A stretch of 64,000 bases of DNA from Flavobacterium cheongpyeongense (GCF_003202435.1 NZ_QJHK01000015.1:62001-126000), one strand, 5' to 3'; numbered from the stretch's first letter, positions 8,708-17,819 are shown. Numbers and translations: made by a program. The notes: a model not told the origin generated them from the sequence alone.

Positions 8708-9499
8708 ATGTCAGAAAGTTTAGTAGTACCAACAATGGCAGAGATGCTGGCCGAAGGAAAACAACCGGAAGTATTGTTCTGGGTTGGTTGTGCAGGAAGT
8801 TTTGATGATAGGGCTAAAAAAATCACAAAAGCTTTTGTGCGAATTCTAAACCGTACAAATGTTTCTTTTGCGGTATTGGGTACAGAGGAAAGCTGTACCG
8901 GAGATCCTGCAAAAAGAGCCGGAAACGAATTCTTGTTTCAGATGCAGGCCATGATGAATATCGAGGTCTTGAATGCATACGAAGCTAAAAAAATAGTAAC
9001 AGCCTGTCCGCATTGTTTTAATACTTTGAAAAATGAGTACCCTGAATTGGGAGGAAACTATGAAGTAATTCATCATACAGAGTTTTTAAAATCATTAATT
9101 GACGAAGGAAGACTCACAGTTGAAGGCGGTCAGTTTAAAGGAAAGAAAATCACTTTTCACGATCCTTGTTATTTAGGAAGAGCCAACAAAGTTTATGAAG
9201 CGCCAAGAGATCTGATTCAGAAACTTGATGTCGAATTAGTCGAAATGAAACGTTCAAAAGCAAACGGATTATGCTGCGGAGCCGGAGGTGCACAAATGTT
9301 TAAAGATGCAGAACCAGGAAACAAAGAAGTAAATATCGAAAGAACCGAAGATGCGCTTGAAATCCAGCCGGATATTATTGCTGCAGGTTGCCCATTCTGT
9401 AACACTATGCTAACAGACGGTATCAAAAACAAAGAAAAAGAAGGTTCTGTAAAGGTGATGGATATTGCTGAGTTAATTGCTAATGCGCAAGATCTTTAG
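8708..9499 (+). CDS. CCG-domain (Fe-S)-binding protein, HdrB/LutA-like
   Basis: A 263-residue cytoplasmic protein with two cysteine-rich CCG domains: CPHC about a third of the way in, then DPCYLGR, LCCGAGG and CPFCNTML. Such domains bind the unusual cubane clusters of heterodisulfide reductase subunit B, GlpC and LutA. With the membrane Fe-S protein upstream it forms a two-subunit oxidoreductase of unknown substrate. The frame extends upstream to 8642, but I chose the ATG at 8708 because MSESLVVPTMAEML starts the conserved part and the upstream codons look like AT-rich spacer. Confidence 0.9.
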   Translation: MSESLVVPTMAEMLAEGKQPEVLFWVGCAGSFDDRAKKITKAFVRILNRTNVSFAVLGTEESCTGDPAKRAGNEFLFQMQAMMNIEVLNAYEAKKIVTACPHCFNTLKNEYPELGGNYEVIHHTEFLKSLIDEGRLTVEGGQFKGKKITFHDPCYLGRANKVYEAPRDLIQKLDVELVEMKRSKANGLCCGAGGAQMFKDAEPGNKEVNIERTEDALEIQPDIIAAGCPFCNTMLTDGIKNKEKEGSVKVMDIAELIANAQDL

Positions 9500-9584
9500 T
9501 TAAGATTCTGAGCTACTAAGAGGCTAAGGTTCTAAGTTTTGAAACCTGAAACCTGAAACAAAAAAATAAAATCTAAAATTAAAA

Positions 9585-10067
9585 ATGTATATACCTTTTG
9601 AAAATTTACCCGGTGAATCCAGAGTCTGGATTTATCAATCGAACAGAAAATTTTCTGAGGAAGAATTTTCTGAAATAGAAACAGATTTAAAATCATTTGT
9701 TGAACAATGGGCAGCACACGGAACAAGTCTGGAAGCTTCATATCAACTAAAATACAATCGTTTTATCATATTAGCTGTTAATCAGGAAGTACAGGCTGCT
9801 ACAGGCTGTTCGATTGACAGTTCGGTTGAATTTATTCAGGGTTTGGAGAAGAAATATAACGTTGATTTGCTTGATAAAATGAATGTTACTTTTAAACTTG
9901 GTGAGCATATCGCTCATAAACCCTTAATTGATTTCAAGAAAATGGTAAAAGACAAATCGGTATCAGAGAATACCATTGTGTTTAATAATTTGGTAAACAA
10001 TATCGAAGAGTTTAACGAATCATGGGAAGTTCCTGCGGCTGATAGCTGGCACAGTCGATTTTTCTAA
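9585..10067 (+). CDS. Conserved Bacteroidota protein of unknown function (often labelled ABC transporter ATPase)
   Basis: A 160-residue soluble protein with no signal peptide. Homologues downstream of this Fe-S pair are often called ABC transporter ATPase, but there is no Walker A (GxxxxGKS/T), no LSGGQ and no Walker B, so that name is not supported. Visible features are an N-terminal FENLPGESRVWIYQSNR segment, an acidic helix, the central HGTSLEASY and CSIDSSVEF, and a Trp-containing C-terminus. It follows the CCG-protein gene after 85 bp and ends at a strong terminator. The function is unknown; the conserved context suggests a role with the Fe-S oxidoreductase. Confidence 0.85.
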   Translation: MYIPFENLPGESRVWIYQSNRKFSEEEFSEIETDLKSFVEQWAAHGTSLEASYQLKYNRFIILAVNQEVQAATGCSIDSSVEFIQGLEKKYNVDLLDKMNVTFKLGEHIAHKPLIDFKKMVKDKSVSENTIVFNNLVNNIEEFNESWEVPAADSWHSRFF

Positions 10068-10086
10068 GAGACATTATAGTATATTG

Positions 10087-10122
10087 AAAGGCATGAAATT
10101 TAGGTTTTATGCCTTTTTTTTT
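10087..10122 (+). terminator. Rho-independent terminator after the Fe-S cluster
   Basis: Stem AAAGGCAT (10087-10094) / ATGCCTTT (10109-10116), extended by an AAA/TTT pairing and followed by a run of nine T. Confidence 0.85.
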
Positions 10123-10173
10123 GAAGTTAATTGGTTTAAATTGTTTCAGGTTTCAGGTTTTTTGTCAAAGTTT

Positions 10174-10272
10174 GTCATGCCGAGGAACGAGGAATCCCCG
10201 CAAGTAACTCCACAAAGAAATGCTAATCTTGTTGATTCAACAACGGAGTTTTCTTTTTTCTCGGAATGGCAT
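10174..10272. repeat. Palindromic intergenic element (about 100-bp family), copy 1
   Basis: The ends are inverted (ATGCCGAGGAA versus CTCGGAATGGCAT). The interior carries AGTAACTCCACAAAG, which recurs in degenerate form in the elements at 53275-53374 and 55618-55719. It lies in the 600-bp gene-free stretch 10068-10668. Short open frames across it are not credible genes. Confidence 0.6.
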
Positions 10273-10448
10273 ATTATTATATTTGATTTCAATCCCTTCA
10301 AGATGCAGATAATGTTAATAAAAAGGTAATTCAGTACCCGAAGATTTGGTTTTTTTTATAAAAATCGGAATCACAAAAATTGCGAGAAACCTGTTAGGGT
10401 TTATGTAGCACAGGATAAAAGGCTTTTACAAAAACAAAAACCTCTAAT

Positions 10449-10527
10449 CTAGCCCCGATGGGAGTGATATCCTTTTATGGCGGGGTTTGCCATAAAAGAT
10501 ATAACGGACAGCGGGACAGGTGTTCCT
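10449..10527 (+). repeat. CTAGCCC hairpin element, copy 1
   Basis: An element of about 80 bp beginning CTAGCCCCGATGGGAG and ending GGTGTTCCT. The central stem CTTTTATGGC (10472-10481) / GCCATAAAAG (10489-10498) is 10 perfect bp with a GGGGTTT loop, followed by a conserved AGATA-AxCGGACAGC arm. Related copies lie at 24551-24634, 31406-31484 (reverse) and 53424-53500. The rest of 10068-10668 holds only AT-rich spacer and the bshA promoter region. Confidence 0.7.
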
Positions 10528-10668
10528 TAAAAACTGAAAATTACTGCTTCTTGAAATGATTATCAATTATGTTGTCTAAGAAGTAGCTACAAATTAAGGA
10601 AAATCTAACAATCTAAAACTGTAATTAAACGTGTTTTTTGAGTACTTTCGTAGTACTAAATTTAATAC

Positions 10669-11805
10669 ATGAAAATAGCAATAGTTTGTTATCCGACGTT
10701 TGGCGGAAGTGGGGTAGTTGCCACTGAGTTAGGTCTTGAATTAGCCAGACGTGGACACGAAATCCATTTTATTACGTATAGCCAGCCTGTGCGATTGGCG
10801 CTTTTAAATCCAAATGTTCATTATCACGAAGTAAACGTTCCTGAATACCCTCTTTTTCATTATCAGCCCTATGAATTGGCTTTGTCAAGCAAATTGGTTG
10901 ATATGGTAAAGTTGTACAAAATCGAACTTTTGCATGTACATTATGCAATTCCTCACGCTTATGCGGGTTATATGGCAAAACAAATGCTAAAAAACGAAGG
11001 AATTAACCTTCCGATGGTTACCACGCTTCACGGTACGGATATTACGCTTGTTGGAAATCATCCTTTTTATAAACCTGCAGTAACTTTCAGCATCAATAAA
11101 TCAGATTATGTGACTTCGGTTTCCCAAAGTTTGAAAGACGATACGTTGAAGTTATTCAAAATCAAGAATAAAATTAAAGTGATTCCCAATTTTATTGAAT
11201 TGGATAAAGTGGTTAAAGATCCTTCAGCACCCTGCCATCGAAGTGTTATGGCAAAGGAAAATGAGCGGATTATTACCCATATCAGTAACTTTAGAAAGGT
11301 AAAACGAATTCCGGATATTATTAAGATTTTCTATAATATCCAGAAAGAAATGCCCGCAAAACTGATGATGGTTGGGGACGGTCCTGAAAAAGAGAATGCA
11401 GAGATTTTATGTCAGGAATTAGGAATTCTGGAGAAGGTAATTTTCTTCGGGAATAGCAATGAAATTGATAAGATTTTACTTTTAACGGATTTGTTTTTAC
11501 TGCCATCAGAAACAGAAAGTTTTGGTTTGGCAGCCCTGGAAGCTATGGCTTGCGGGGTACCTGTAATTTCGAGTAATTCAGGCGGTTTGCCAGAAGTAAA
11601 TTTTGATGGTATTTCGGGCTACTTAAGTGATGTTGGAAATATTGAAGAAATGGCTTCTAATGCTATTAAAATCCTTAAAGATGATAAGGTTTTGAGAGAA
11701 TTTAAGAACAATGCTCTCGAAGTTGCAAAAAAATTCGACATCAAAAACATATTACCTAAATATGAAGCCTTATATCAAAGAGCGATTGACGATTATAAAG
11801 AATAG
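10669..11805 (+). CDS. bshA: N-acetyl-alpha-D-glucosaminyl L-malate synthase
   Basis: A 378-residue GT4 glycosyltransferase with two Rossmann domains that joins UDP-GlcNAc and L-malate in the first step of bacillithiol synthesis. The BshA signature YPTFGGSGVVATELG is at residues 8-22. TTLHGTDITLVG, the VIPNFIELD hinge, MMVGDGPEKE and the sugar-nucleotide segment PSETESFGLAALEAMACGVP are all present. Length and motifs match BshA and separate it from generic GT4 enzymes. The PrcB-like lipoprotein gene follows after 24 bp. bshB and bshC are not in the window. TACTTTCG at about 10643-10650 is a one-mismatch -7 box. Confidence 0.95.
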   Translation: MKIAIVCYPTFGGSGVVATELGLELARRGHEIHFITYSQPVRLALLNPNVHYHEVNVPEYPLFHYQPYELALSSKLVDMVKLYKIELLHVHYAIPHAYAGYMAKQMLKNEGINLPMVTTLHGTDITLVGNHPFYKPAVTFSINKSDYVTSVSQSLKDDTLKLFKIKNKIKVIPNFIELDKVVKDPSAPCHRSVMAKENERIITHISNFRKVKRIPDIIKIFYNIQKEMPAKLMMVGDGPEKENAEILCQELGILEKVIFFGNSNEIDKILLLTDLFLLPSETESFGLAALEAMACGVPVISSNSGGLPEVNFDGISGYLSDVGNIEEMASNAIKILKDDKVLREFKNNALEVAKKFDIKNILPKYEALYQRAIDDYKE

Positions 11806-11829
11806 AATTAACTATAAAACAAACGGTAA

Positions 11830-12255
11830 ATGAAAAAAGTAATTTCGGTTTTAGCAGTTTTTGTCTTGATTTCCTGTGGTGTAAAAAAAACATCAGATTC
11901 AAACACAGCATTGTATGAAATTTTGACAAAACAGTCTGATGGAGGTGGAAATATCAAATTTTTTGAAATTTTGACTGAACCAAACGAAATCATGATGCTT
12001 CAGAATGATCCGCTTTTAAAGGATAAAATGAAAAAGGATGATATTGATCATTCTAATTATGTGATTCTGAATATGGGAGAAAAAAATACCGGGGGTTATT
12101 CAATTGAAGTTGAAAAGGTTGAAGAAAACGATAAAAACATTATTATTACTGTTAAAGAAAATGTTCCTGCTAAAGATGCTATGGTGATGCAGGTGATTAG
12201 TTATCCTTATACGGTTGTGAAAATACACTCTAAAAAAGAGATCGTTATCAAGTAA
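11830..12255 (+). CDS. PrcB-like lipoprotein
   Basis: A 141-residue lipoprotein. The signal peptide ends in the lipobox LISC (Cys at residue 16). The C-terminal half matches the PrcB C-terminal domain: a GEKNTGGYSIEVEKVEE strand pair followed by VKENVPAKDAMVMQV and a final PYTVVKIHSK strand. PrcB belongs to the dentilisin (PrcA-PrcB-PrtP) protease complex of Treponema; most Bacteroidota homologues are stand-alone lipoproteins of unknown role. It is probably transcribed with bshA and ends at a strong terminator. Confidence 0.85.
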   Translation: MKKVISVLAVFVLISCGVKKTSDSNTALYEILTKQSDGGGNIKFFEILTEPNEIMMLQNDPLLKDKMKKDDIDHSNYVILNMGEKNTGGYSIEVEKVEENDKNIIITVKENVPAKDAMVMQVISYPYTVVKIHSKKEIVIK

Positions 12256-12291
12256 AAAAAACCTGTCGCTTTTAAACGACAGGTTTTTTTA
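12256..12291. terminator. Bidirectional terminator between convergent genes
   Basis: Perfect 9-bp stem AACCTGTCG / CGACAGGTT with an A-run on the left and a T-run on the right, between the PrcB-like gene (+) and the outer-membrane protein gene (-). It can serve both. Confidence 0.85.
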
Positions 12292-12309
12292 TAAAGTTTT
12301 ATTGGAAAT

Positions 12310-12807
12310 TTAGAATCTGAATCTTGCTCCTAGACCTACATCGAAACCAAAGTTATCGTCATCATAATATCCTGAACCAATTTCAGGTCTGGCATCTAAT
12401 GATAGAGTAAGAGGAAATTCCTTAAATCTGTATTCTATACCAATATCACCAGCTGCAAAAACATATGTTCCCCTGTCATCAAAGTCGCCTCCAGGTCCGT
12501 TATAATCGTAATCCCAGGCTGCAACACCACCCCCAACACCGGCATACCAGTTGAAGCCTCCATCAATATTCCATACCCATTGATAAAGAGCAACTCCTTT
12601 TATTGCATCAACATATCTGTCGTCTCTCCATCCTAAGTCAAATTCAAGTCTGTTTTTTTGGTTCAGCCCTAATTGGTATGATATTTCACCTCCAAATCCG
12701 TTATTGTCCCCCAGACGTAATCCTAATGCATGTTTAGAAATTCCCTGTGCTTGTGCCATAAATGCTAATCCAAATAGCATGATGGCAGATAAAATGATTT
12801 TTTTCAT
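12310..12807 (-). CDS. Small outer-membrane beta-barrel protein
   Basis: A 165-residue secreted protein. The signal peptide (residues 1-20, AFMAQAQ) is followed by alternating amphipathic strands rich in Gly, Asp and aromatics and a C-terminal strand, LGARFRF, ending in Phe, the usual outer-membrane barrel signal. Length suggests an 8-stranded OmpW/OprF-like barrel. The specific function is unknown. A promoter-like element lies 23-50 bp upstream. Confidence 0.8.
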   Translation of the reverse strand: MKKIILSAIMLFGLAFMAQAQGISKHALGLRLGDNNGFGGEISYQLGLNQKNRLEFDLGWRDDRYVDAIKGVALYQWVWNIDGGFNWYAGVGGGVAAWDYDYNGPGGDFDDRGTYVFAAGDIGIEYRFKEFPLTLSLDARPEIGSGYYDDDNFGFDVGLGARFRF

Positions 12808-12829
12808 AAAAATGGTTATTAATTTTTGT

Positions 12830-12857
12830 CAAAATTATAATTACTGTTCAGATCAAA
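12830..12857 (-). promoter_or_regulatory. Promoter for the small outer-membrane protein
   Basis: On the minus strand, TTTG (12854-12857) is followed after 16 bp by TAATTTTG (12830-12837), matching TTTG-N-TAnnTTTG with slightly short spacing, 23 bp before the ATG. Confidence 0.55.
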
Positions 12858-12956
12858 CGTATAAAATTGTTTAAAATTGTTATGTAATTCCCATATTTTA
12901 TGAAATAATTTTTCAGTTCAAGCTAAGTGTTGAGTAAGTTGTTAATTGTAAAAAAG

Positions 12957-13784
12957 TTACTTTTTGGTTATAATTGAAGTTATTAATTTTGAAGTTAAAA
13001 TATCCTCCATTTCAAAAAGATTTTCTTCTGTTTCGCTAAAGTCAGCATTAGAATAAGCGAATAACTTCCAGCGTTTTTTGTGGTATTCCAGAGCGGTTAA
13101 ATTTTCAATCCAGTCTCCCGAATTTAAATATAAAGTTGAACCATGTTTGTTCTCTTTTTTAATAATTTTGGGTTCATGAATGTGACCACATATAACATAA
13201 TCATATTTTTTTTCTATAGCCAGATCAGTAGCAGTTGTTTCAAAATCAGAAATAAATTTAACAGCTTTTTTTACACTTGCTTTTATTTTTTTTGAAAATG
13301 AATAAGGTTCTCTTCCCAATTTTGCTAAACACCAATTTGCAAATCGATTGCACAGAATCAAATAGTCATAACCTAAGCCTCCCAGTTTTGCAATCCATTT
13401 TGAATGTTGTACAGAGGCATCAAAAACGTCCCCGTGAAAAATCCATGCTTTTTTATCGTCTAATTCTAAAACCAATTTGTCGACCAAAGAAAAATTCCCC
13501 ATATTCATGTCACTGAATTTTCTCAGGATTTCATCATGGTTTCCTGTAATGTAATACACCTTTGTACCTTTTGAAGCCATTCCGATGATGCGCTGAATAA
13601 CTTTTAAATGTGATTTCGGGAAATAGGATTTTCTAAATTGCCAGGCATCAATAATATCGCCGTTTAATACTAATGTTTTAGGTTTAATGCTTGAAAGGTA
13701 GTTGTTTAACTCTTTGGCATGGCTGCCATAAGTCCCTAAATGCACATCTGAAATGATGACCAATTCGACATTTCTTTTTTTCAA
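12957..13784 (-). CDS. LpxH-like metallophosphoesterase (UDP-2,3-diacylglucosamine diphosphatase family)
   Basis: A 275-residue calcineurin-like phosphoesterase. The five metal-binding blocks are present in order: SDVHLG, NGDIIDAW, TGNHDE, FHGDVFD and GHIHEP. The sequence is close to the Bacteroidota group annotated as LpxH, which would cleave UDP-2,3-diacylglucosamine to lipid X in lipid A synthesis at the inner face of the cytoplasmic membrane. A related LpxH2 or general phosphoesterase role cannot be excluded. It is transcribed alone, divergent from aroC. Confidence 0.8.
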   Translation of the reverse strand: MKKRNVELVIISDVHLGTYGSHAKELNNYLSSIKPKTLVLNGDIIDAWQFRKSYFPKSHLKVIQRIIGMASKGTKVYYITGNHDEILRKFSDMNMGNFSLVDKLVLELDDKKAWIFHGDVFDASVQHSKWIAKLGGLGYDYLILCNRFANWCLAKLGREPYSFSKKIKASVKKAVKFISDFETTATDLAIEKKYDYVICGHIHEPKIIKKENKHGSTLYLNSGDWIENLTALEYHKKRWKLFAYSNADFSETEENLFEMEDILTSKLITSIITKK

Positions 13785-13945
13785 TTTTTTATTAATTTGA
13801 AGTTTAACAAATGAAGTAAACCAAAAGGGATTTTATTTTATCAAAAGGTTATCAATTTAACTGTAGTTTTAATAAATTATGATTTTTTAAGTGAGATTCT
13901 CCAAGTCAATACTGTTTTAAATTTTTTAATTTAATTCATAAAACT

Positions 13946-13953
13946 TACATTTG
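13946..13953 (+). promoter_or_regulatory. Promoter -7 box for aroC
   Basis: TACATTTG matches TAnnTTTG, 16 bp before the aroC ATG. No exact -33 TTTG at normal spacing. Confidence 0.5.
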
Positions 13954-13969
13954 CTCAAAACTAATTATA

Positions 13970-15028
13970 ATGGCAGGAAATAGCTACGGCACACTATATA
14001 AAGTTACCACATTTGGAGAATCTCATGGGGAAGCTTTAGGCGGAATCATAGATGGTTGTCCATCAGGAATTGAGATTGATTTTGAGGCAATTGAACTGGA
14101 TATGGCACGAAGAAAACCAGGGCAATCAGCAATAGTTACACAAAGGAAAGAACCGGATGCGGTTCGGTTTTTATCGGGCATTTTTGAAGGCAAGACTACC
14201 GGAACCCCAATCGGATTTATAATTCCGAATACCAATCAAAAATCAGATGATTATTCACATATAAAAGATAATTACAGGCCTAGTCATGCAGATTATGTGT
14301 ATGATCAAAAATATGGTTTTAGGGATTATCGCGGTGGCGGAAGAAGCTCAGCACGAGAAACAGCCAGTAGAGTAGTAGCAGGAGCAATTGCGAAACAAAT
14401 GCTGCCTGAAATTAAAATTAATGCCTACGTTTCATCTGTAGGGCCAATTCACTTGGAGACACCGTATCAAGAGTTGGATTTTTCTAAAATCGAAAGTAAT
14501 CCTGTACGTTGTCCTGATGAAAAATCGGCAGCAATTATGGAAGAGTATATTCGTGATATCCGCAAGCAGGGTGATACTGTCGGAGGAGTAGTTTCTTGCG
14601 TGATTCAGAACGTTCCTGTTGGTTTAGGCGAACCTGTTTTTGATAAACTGCATGCCGAACTAGGAAAAGCAATGCTTTCAATTAATGCAGTAAAAGGTTT
14701 TGAATATGGTAGCGGTTTTTCAGGTTCAGAGATGAAAGGAAGCGAGCATAACGATTTATACAATCCTGACGGAACTACAAAAACGAATCTTTCAGGTGGA
14801 ATTCAGGGGGGCATCAGCAACGGAATGGATATTTATTTCAGGGTAGCTTTTAAGCCTGTTGCGACTATTATGCAGACCCAGGATTCATTAGATAATAAAG
14901 GCAATATTACACCAATGACCGGAAAAGGACGTCATGATCCATGCGTTGTGCCAAGGGCTGTGCCTATCGTTGAGGCTATGGCTGCTATTGTTCTGGCTGA
15001 TTTTTATTTAATCAACAAGACATATTAA
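13970..15028 (+). CDS. aroC: Chorismate synthase
   Basis: A 352-residue enzyme of the last shikimate-pathway step: anti-1,4-elimination of phosphate from EPSP to give chorismate with reduced FMN. The family signatures GESHGEALGGIIDGCPSG, YRGGGRSSARETASR and GRHDPCVVPRAVP are intact and the length is normal. It appears to be expressed from its own promoter; a symporter gene follows after 50 bp. Confidence 0.97.
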   Translation: MAGNSYGTLYKVTTFGESHGEALGGIIDGCPSGIEIDFEAIELDMARRKPGQSAIVTQRKEPDAVRFLSGIFEGKTTGTPIGFIIPNTNQKSDDYSHIKDNYRPSHADYVYDQKYGFRDYRGGGRSSARETASRVVAGAIAKQMLPEIKINAYVSSVGPIHLETPYQELDFSKIESNPVRCPDEKSAAIMEEYIRDIRKQGDTVGGVVSCVIQNVPVGLGEPVFDKLHAELGKAMLSINAVKGFEYGSGFSGSEMKGSEHNDLYNPDGTTKTNLSGGIQGGISNGMDIYFRVAFKPVATIMQTQDSLDNKGNITPMTGKGRHDPCVVPRAVPIVEAMAAIVLADFYLINKTY

Positions 15029-15078
15029 TTTAAAAGCAGGCATTGAAGGTCTTTTTTTAATTATAAAATCAAACAATA

Positions 15079-16365
15079 ATGGATACAATCCAAAAGCAAA
15101 AAAAATCTTTTTTTTCCGGACTTACAGGTCAAATTTTAATAGCCATGATTTTGGGGGCTATTTTAGGAATTATATTGCACAATTCGATTTCAACTGAAGC
15201 AGCACAATCGTTCAGCAATAAAATAAAAATGCTGGCAACTATTTTTATTCGATTGGTTCAGATGATTATTTCTCCGTTGGTTTTTACCACTTTGGTAGTT
15301 GGAATTGCAAAATTAGGAGATATTAAAACTGTTGGAAGAATTGGAGGTAAGGCACTTGGATGGTTTTTTACTGCTTCTTTTATATCCTTATTAATTGGTC
15401 TTTTTTATGTAAATATTTTAGAGCCGGGTGTTGGAATTAAATTAGGTAATGTTGATATGGGAGCCGCTTCTGAGGTAACGGCTAAAACGCAAAATTTATC
15501 TTTTGAGAATTTTGTTGAGCATATTGTTCCTAAGAGTATTATTGAAGCTATGGCAACTAACGAAATTCTGCAGATTGTAATCTTTTCAATCTTTTTCGGG
15601 TTAGCTGCGGCATCTTTAGGAACTACAGTAAAACCAGTTATAGGTGCTTTAGATAAAATATCACACATTGTATTAAAAATGGTGAATTATGTAATGAACT
15701 TCGCTCCAATTGGAGTTTTCGGAGCTATTGCAGGAGTATTTGCTGTTAGGGATGCTGAAGAATTATTGATAACTTACTTTAAGTTCTTCGGTTCATTTTT
15801 ATTAGGAATAGGCACATTGTGGGTTGTTTTGATTGCGGTTGGTTTTATTTTCTTAAAAGGAAGAATGATCGAATTATTAAAACGTATAACCGGCCCTTTA
15901 GCAATTGCTTTTGGGACAACGAGCAGTGAAGCTGTTTTTCCTAAACTGACAGAAGAATTAGAAAGTTTTGGGGTAAAAGACAGAATTGTTTCTTTTATGC
16001 TCCCGCTTGGATATTCTTTTAATCTTGACGGAAGTATGATGTATATGACTTTTGCAAGTATCTTTATTGCACAGTTTTATAATGTGCATTTAGATTTGGG
16101 TACCCAAATGGTTATGCTTTTGGTCTTAATGTTAACCAGTAAAGGAATTGCAGGTGTTCCAAGAGCAAGTCTGGTAGTAGTTGCGGCTACTTGTGGTATG
16201 TTTGATATTCCGGTAGAAGGAATCGCATTAATTTTGCCAATAGACCATTTTTGCGATATGTTCAGAAGTGCAACCAATGTTTTAGGAAATGCTTTGGCAA
16301 CTTCAGTGGTTGGACAATGGGAAGCCAATAAAGAACTTGAATCTCCTTTGACAGAAAATATTTAA
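15079..16365 (+). CDS. Dicarboxylate/amino acid:cation symporter (DAACS family), first copy
   Basis: A 428-residue inner-membrane transporter of the GltP/GltPh/DctA type, with about eight membrane helices and two re-entrant hairpins. HP1 is visible as GTTSSEAVFPK, the TM7 unwound segment as GYSFNLDGSMMYM (NMDGT-like, here NLDGS) and HP2 as SKGIAGVPRAS. It takes up glutamate, aspartate or C4-dicarboxylates with H+ or Na+. A paralogue at 54278-55528 has different HP2 residues. A terminator follows. Confidence 0.93.
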   Translation: MDTIQKQKKSFFSGLTGQILIAMILGAILGIILHNSISTEAAQSFSNKIKMLATIFIRLVQMIISPLVFTTLVVGIAKLGDIKTVGRIGGKALGWFFTASFISLLIGLFYVNILEPGVGIKLGNVDMGAASEVTAKTQNLSFENFVEHIVPKSIIEAMATNEILQIVIFSIFFGLAAASLGTTVKPVIGALDKISHIVLKMVNYVMNFAPIGVFGAIAGVFAVRDAEELLITYFKFFGSFLLGIGTLWVVLIAVGFIFLKGRMIELLKRITGPLAIAFGTTSSEAVFPKLTEELESFGVKDRIVSFMLPLGYSFNLDGSMMYMTFASIFIAQFYNVHLDLGTQMVMLLVLMLTSKGIAGVPRASLVVVAATCGMFDIPVEGIALILPIDHFCDMFRSATNVLGNALATSVVGQWEANKELESPLTENI

Positions 16366-16383
16366 TTCAATTCTATATGTTGT

Positions 16384-16422
16384 AAAAAGGGTTGTGATCA
16401 CTTGAATTACAACCCTTTTTTC
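16384..16422. terminator. Bidirectional terminator between symporter and helicase genes
   Basis: An 11-bp stem, AAAAGGGTTGT / ACAACCCTTTT, with T-rich flanks on both strands between convergent genes. Confidence 0.85.
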
Positions 16423-16448
16423 TGATGTTAAAAAACAATAAGCGTTGG

Positions 16449-17699
16449 TTAGTACCAGCGTTTTTTGTTTTGCTTTGAAGCATTAGATTTTCTTGATTTA
16501 TGAGCGCCACCACTTCTATTTGAGTTTTTTGGCTTTTCAGAAGTTGCTTCCGGGCTTCCGGCGTGCCATTGGTATTGATGATCGCTGATTGTTTTTACAT
16601 CAACTTTTATCAGTTTTTGAATGTCTTTCCAATATGGATGTTCATCCTTACCGCAGAATGAAATAGCGATTCCGCCATTTCCGGCACGGCCTGTCCTTCC
16701 AATTCGGTGTACATAGGTTTCAGGGATGTTAGGCAAATCAAAATTGATTACAAACGGTAACTGATCAATATCAATTCCTCTTGCAGCAATATCAGTTGCA
16801 ACTAATACACCAACTTCTTTGTTTTTAAAAGCATCTAAAACGCGTTGTCTTGCATTTTGAGATTTGTCCCCGTGAATTGCTTCTGCCGGAATATCTTTTT
16901 TACGCAGTGCTTTCACGACATTGTCTGCTCCGTGTTTGGTTCTTGCAAAAACCAATACATTTGATAATCCTTCTGTTTTTATTAAGTGATAAAGTAAATT
17001 TCTTTTTTCTGTTTTCTCAACAAAATAAACGCGTTGTTCTACATTTTCTGCAGTTGATGAAACAGGTGAAACTTCTACTTTTGCCGGATCCTGCAAAAAC
17101 ATTTCTGCCAGTTCACGGATCGCAATAGGCATTGTAGCAGAAAATAAGAGCGTCTGACGGTTTTTAGGGGTTAATTTTACTATTTTTTTGACATCATTAA
17201 TGAAACCCATATCCAGCATTTGATCAGCTTCGTCAAGGACTAAAACGTGTAAATGATTTAAATCCAGAAAACCTTGTTTCTGTAAATCTAAAAGTCTTCC
17301 AGGAGTGGCTACTAAAATATCTACCCCTTTTTTTAAGGTGTCAACCTGCGGATTCTGAGAGACACCTCCAAAAATAGTCAACTGAGTCAGATTAGTGTAT
17401 TTAGCATAAGTGTCAAAACTTTGTCCAATTTGTACGGCCAGTTCTCGTGTTGGTGTAACTATAAGGGCACGGATTTGTTTGGCTTTTTTTGATGAACCGA
17501 CAATTCGGTGTAACTGATGTATAATCGGAATTGCAAATGCAGCTGTTTTTCCTGTACCTGTTTGTGCGCAACCTATTAAATCTCTACCCGCCAAAACAAT
17601 CGGAATAGATTGTTCCTGAATTGGTGTAGGATTTAGGTAGCCTTCTTCAAATACGGCTTTTTGTATACTTTTTGAAAGTGATAAATCTTCGAATAACAT
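16449..17699 (-). CDS. DEAD-box RNA helicase, RhlE-like
   Basis: A 416-residue ATP-dependent RNA helicase. The Q motif is at about residues 19-33, motif I AQTGTGKT at 45-52, then PTRELAVQ, a DEAD box (VLDEADQMLDMGF), SAT, and the RecA2 motifs ARGIDI and HRIGRTGRAG. The tail of about 50 residues is Lys/Ser/Asn-rich and ends in KNKKRWY, as in RhlE proteins of Bacteroidota, where it helps bind RNA. The likely role is ribosome assembly or RNA turnover, often cold-induced. Monocistronic, with its own -7 box. Confidence 0.93.
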   Translation of the reverse strand: MLFEDLSLSKSIQKAVFEEGYLNPTPIQEQSIPIVLAGRDLIGCAQTGTGKTAAFAIPIIHQLHRIVGSSKKAKQIRALIVTPTRELAVQIGQSFDTYAKYTNLTQLTIFGGVSQNPQVDTLKKGVDILVATPGRLLDLQKQGFLDLNHLHVLVLDEADQMLDMGFINDVKKIVKLTPKNRQTLLFSATMPIAIRELAEMFLQDPAKVEVSPVSSTAENVEQRVYFVEKTEKRNLLYHLIKTEGLSNVLVFARTKHGADNVVKALRKKDIPAEAIHGDKSQNARQRVLDAFKNKEVGVLVATDIAARGIDIDQLPFVINFDLPNIPETYVHRIGRTGRAGNGGIAISFCGKDEHPYWKDIQKLIKVDVKTISDHQYQWHAGSPEATSEKPKNSNRSGGAHKSRKSNASKQNKKRWY

Positions 17700-17743
17700 A
17701 TCTTAGGTATTAAGAATTTAGTTTAAAGCACTAAAATTCTGTG

Positions 17744-17751
17744 CAAAGATA
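17744..17751 (-). promoter_or_regulatory. Promoter -7 box for the helicase gene
   Basis: TATCTTTG on the minus strand matches TAnnTTTG, followed by CAC, 45 bp before the ATG. Confidence 0.55.
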
Positions 17752-17819
17752 GTTTTATTCAGGCAATCGTTTAATTGAATCTTGGTTTATTTGGTAAAAG
17801 TCTGAATTAGAATTGAATA

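Noticed and set aside
10084..10329. 81-codon frame after the Fe-S cluster
   Set aside because: It runs over a terminator and a palindromic repeat and has no family or coding character.
16077..16328. Antisense frame in the symporter gene and similar antisense frames in aroC, rnz, pyrB, the MFS and GH20 genes
   Set aside because: They mirror strongly conserved genes on the other strand and have no family match or start context.
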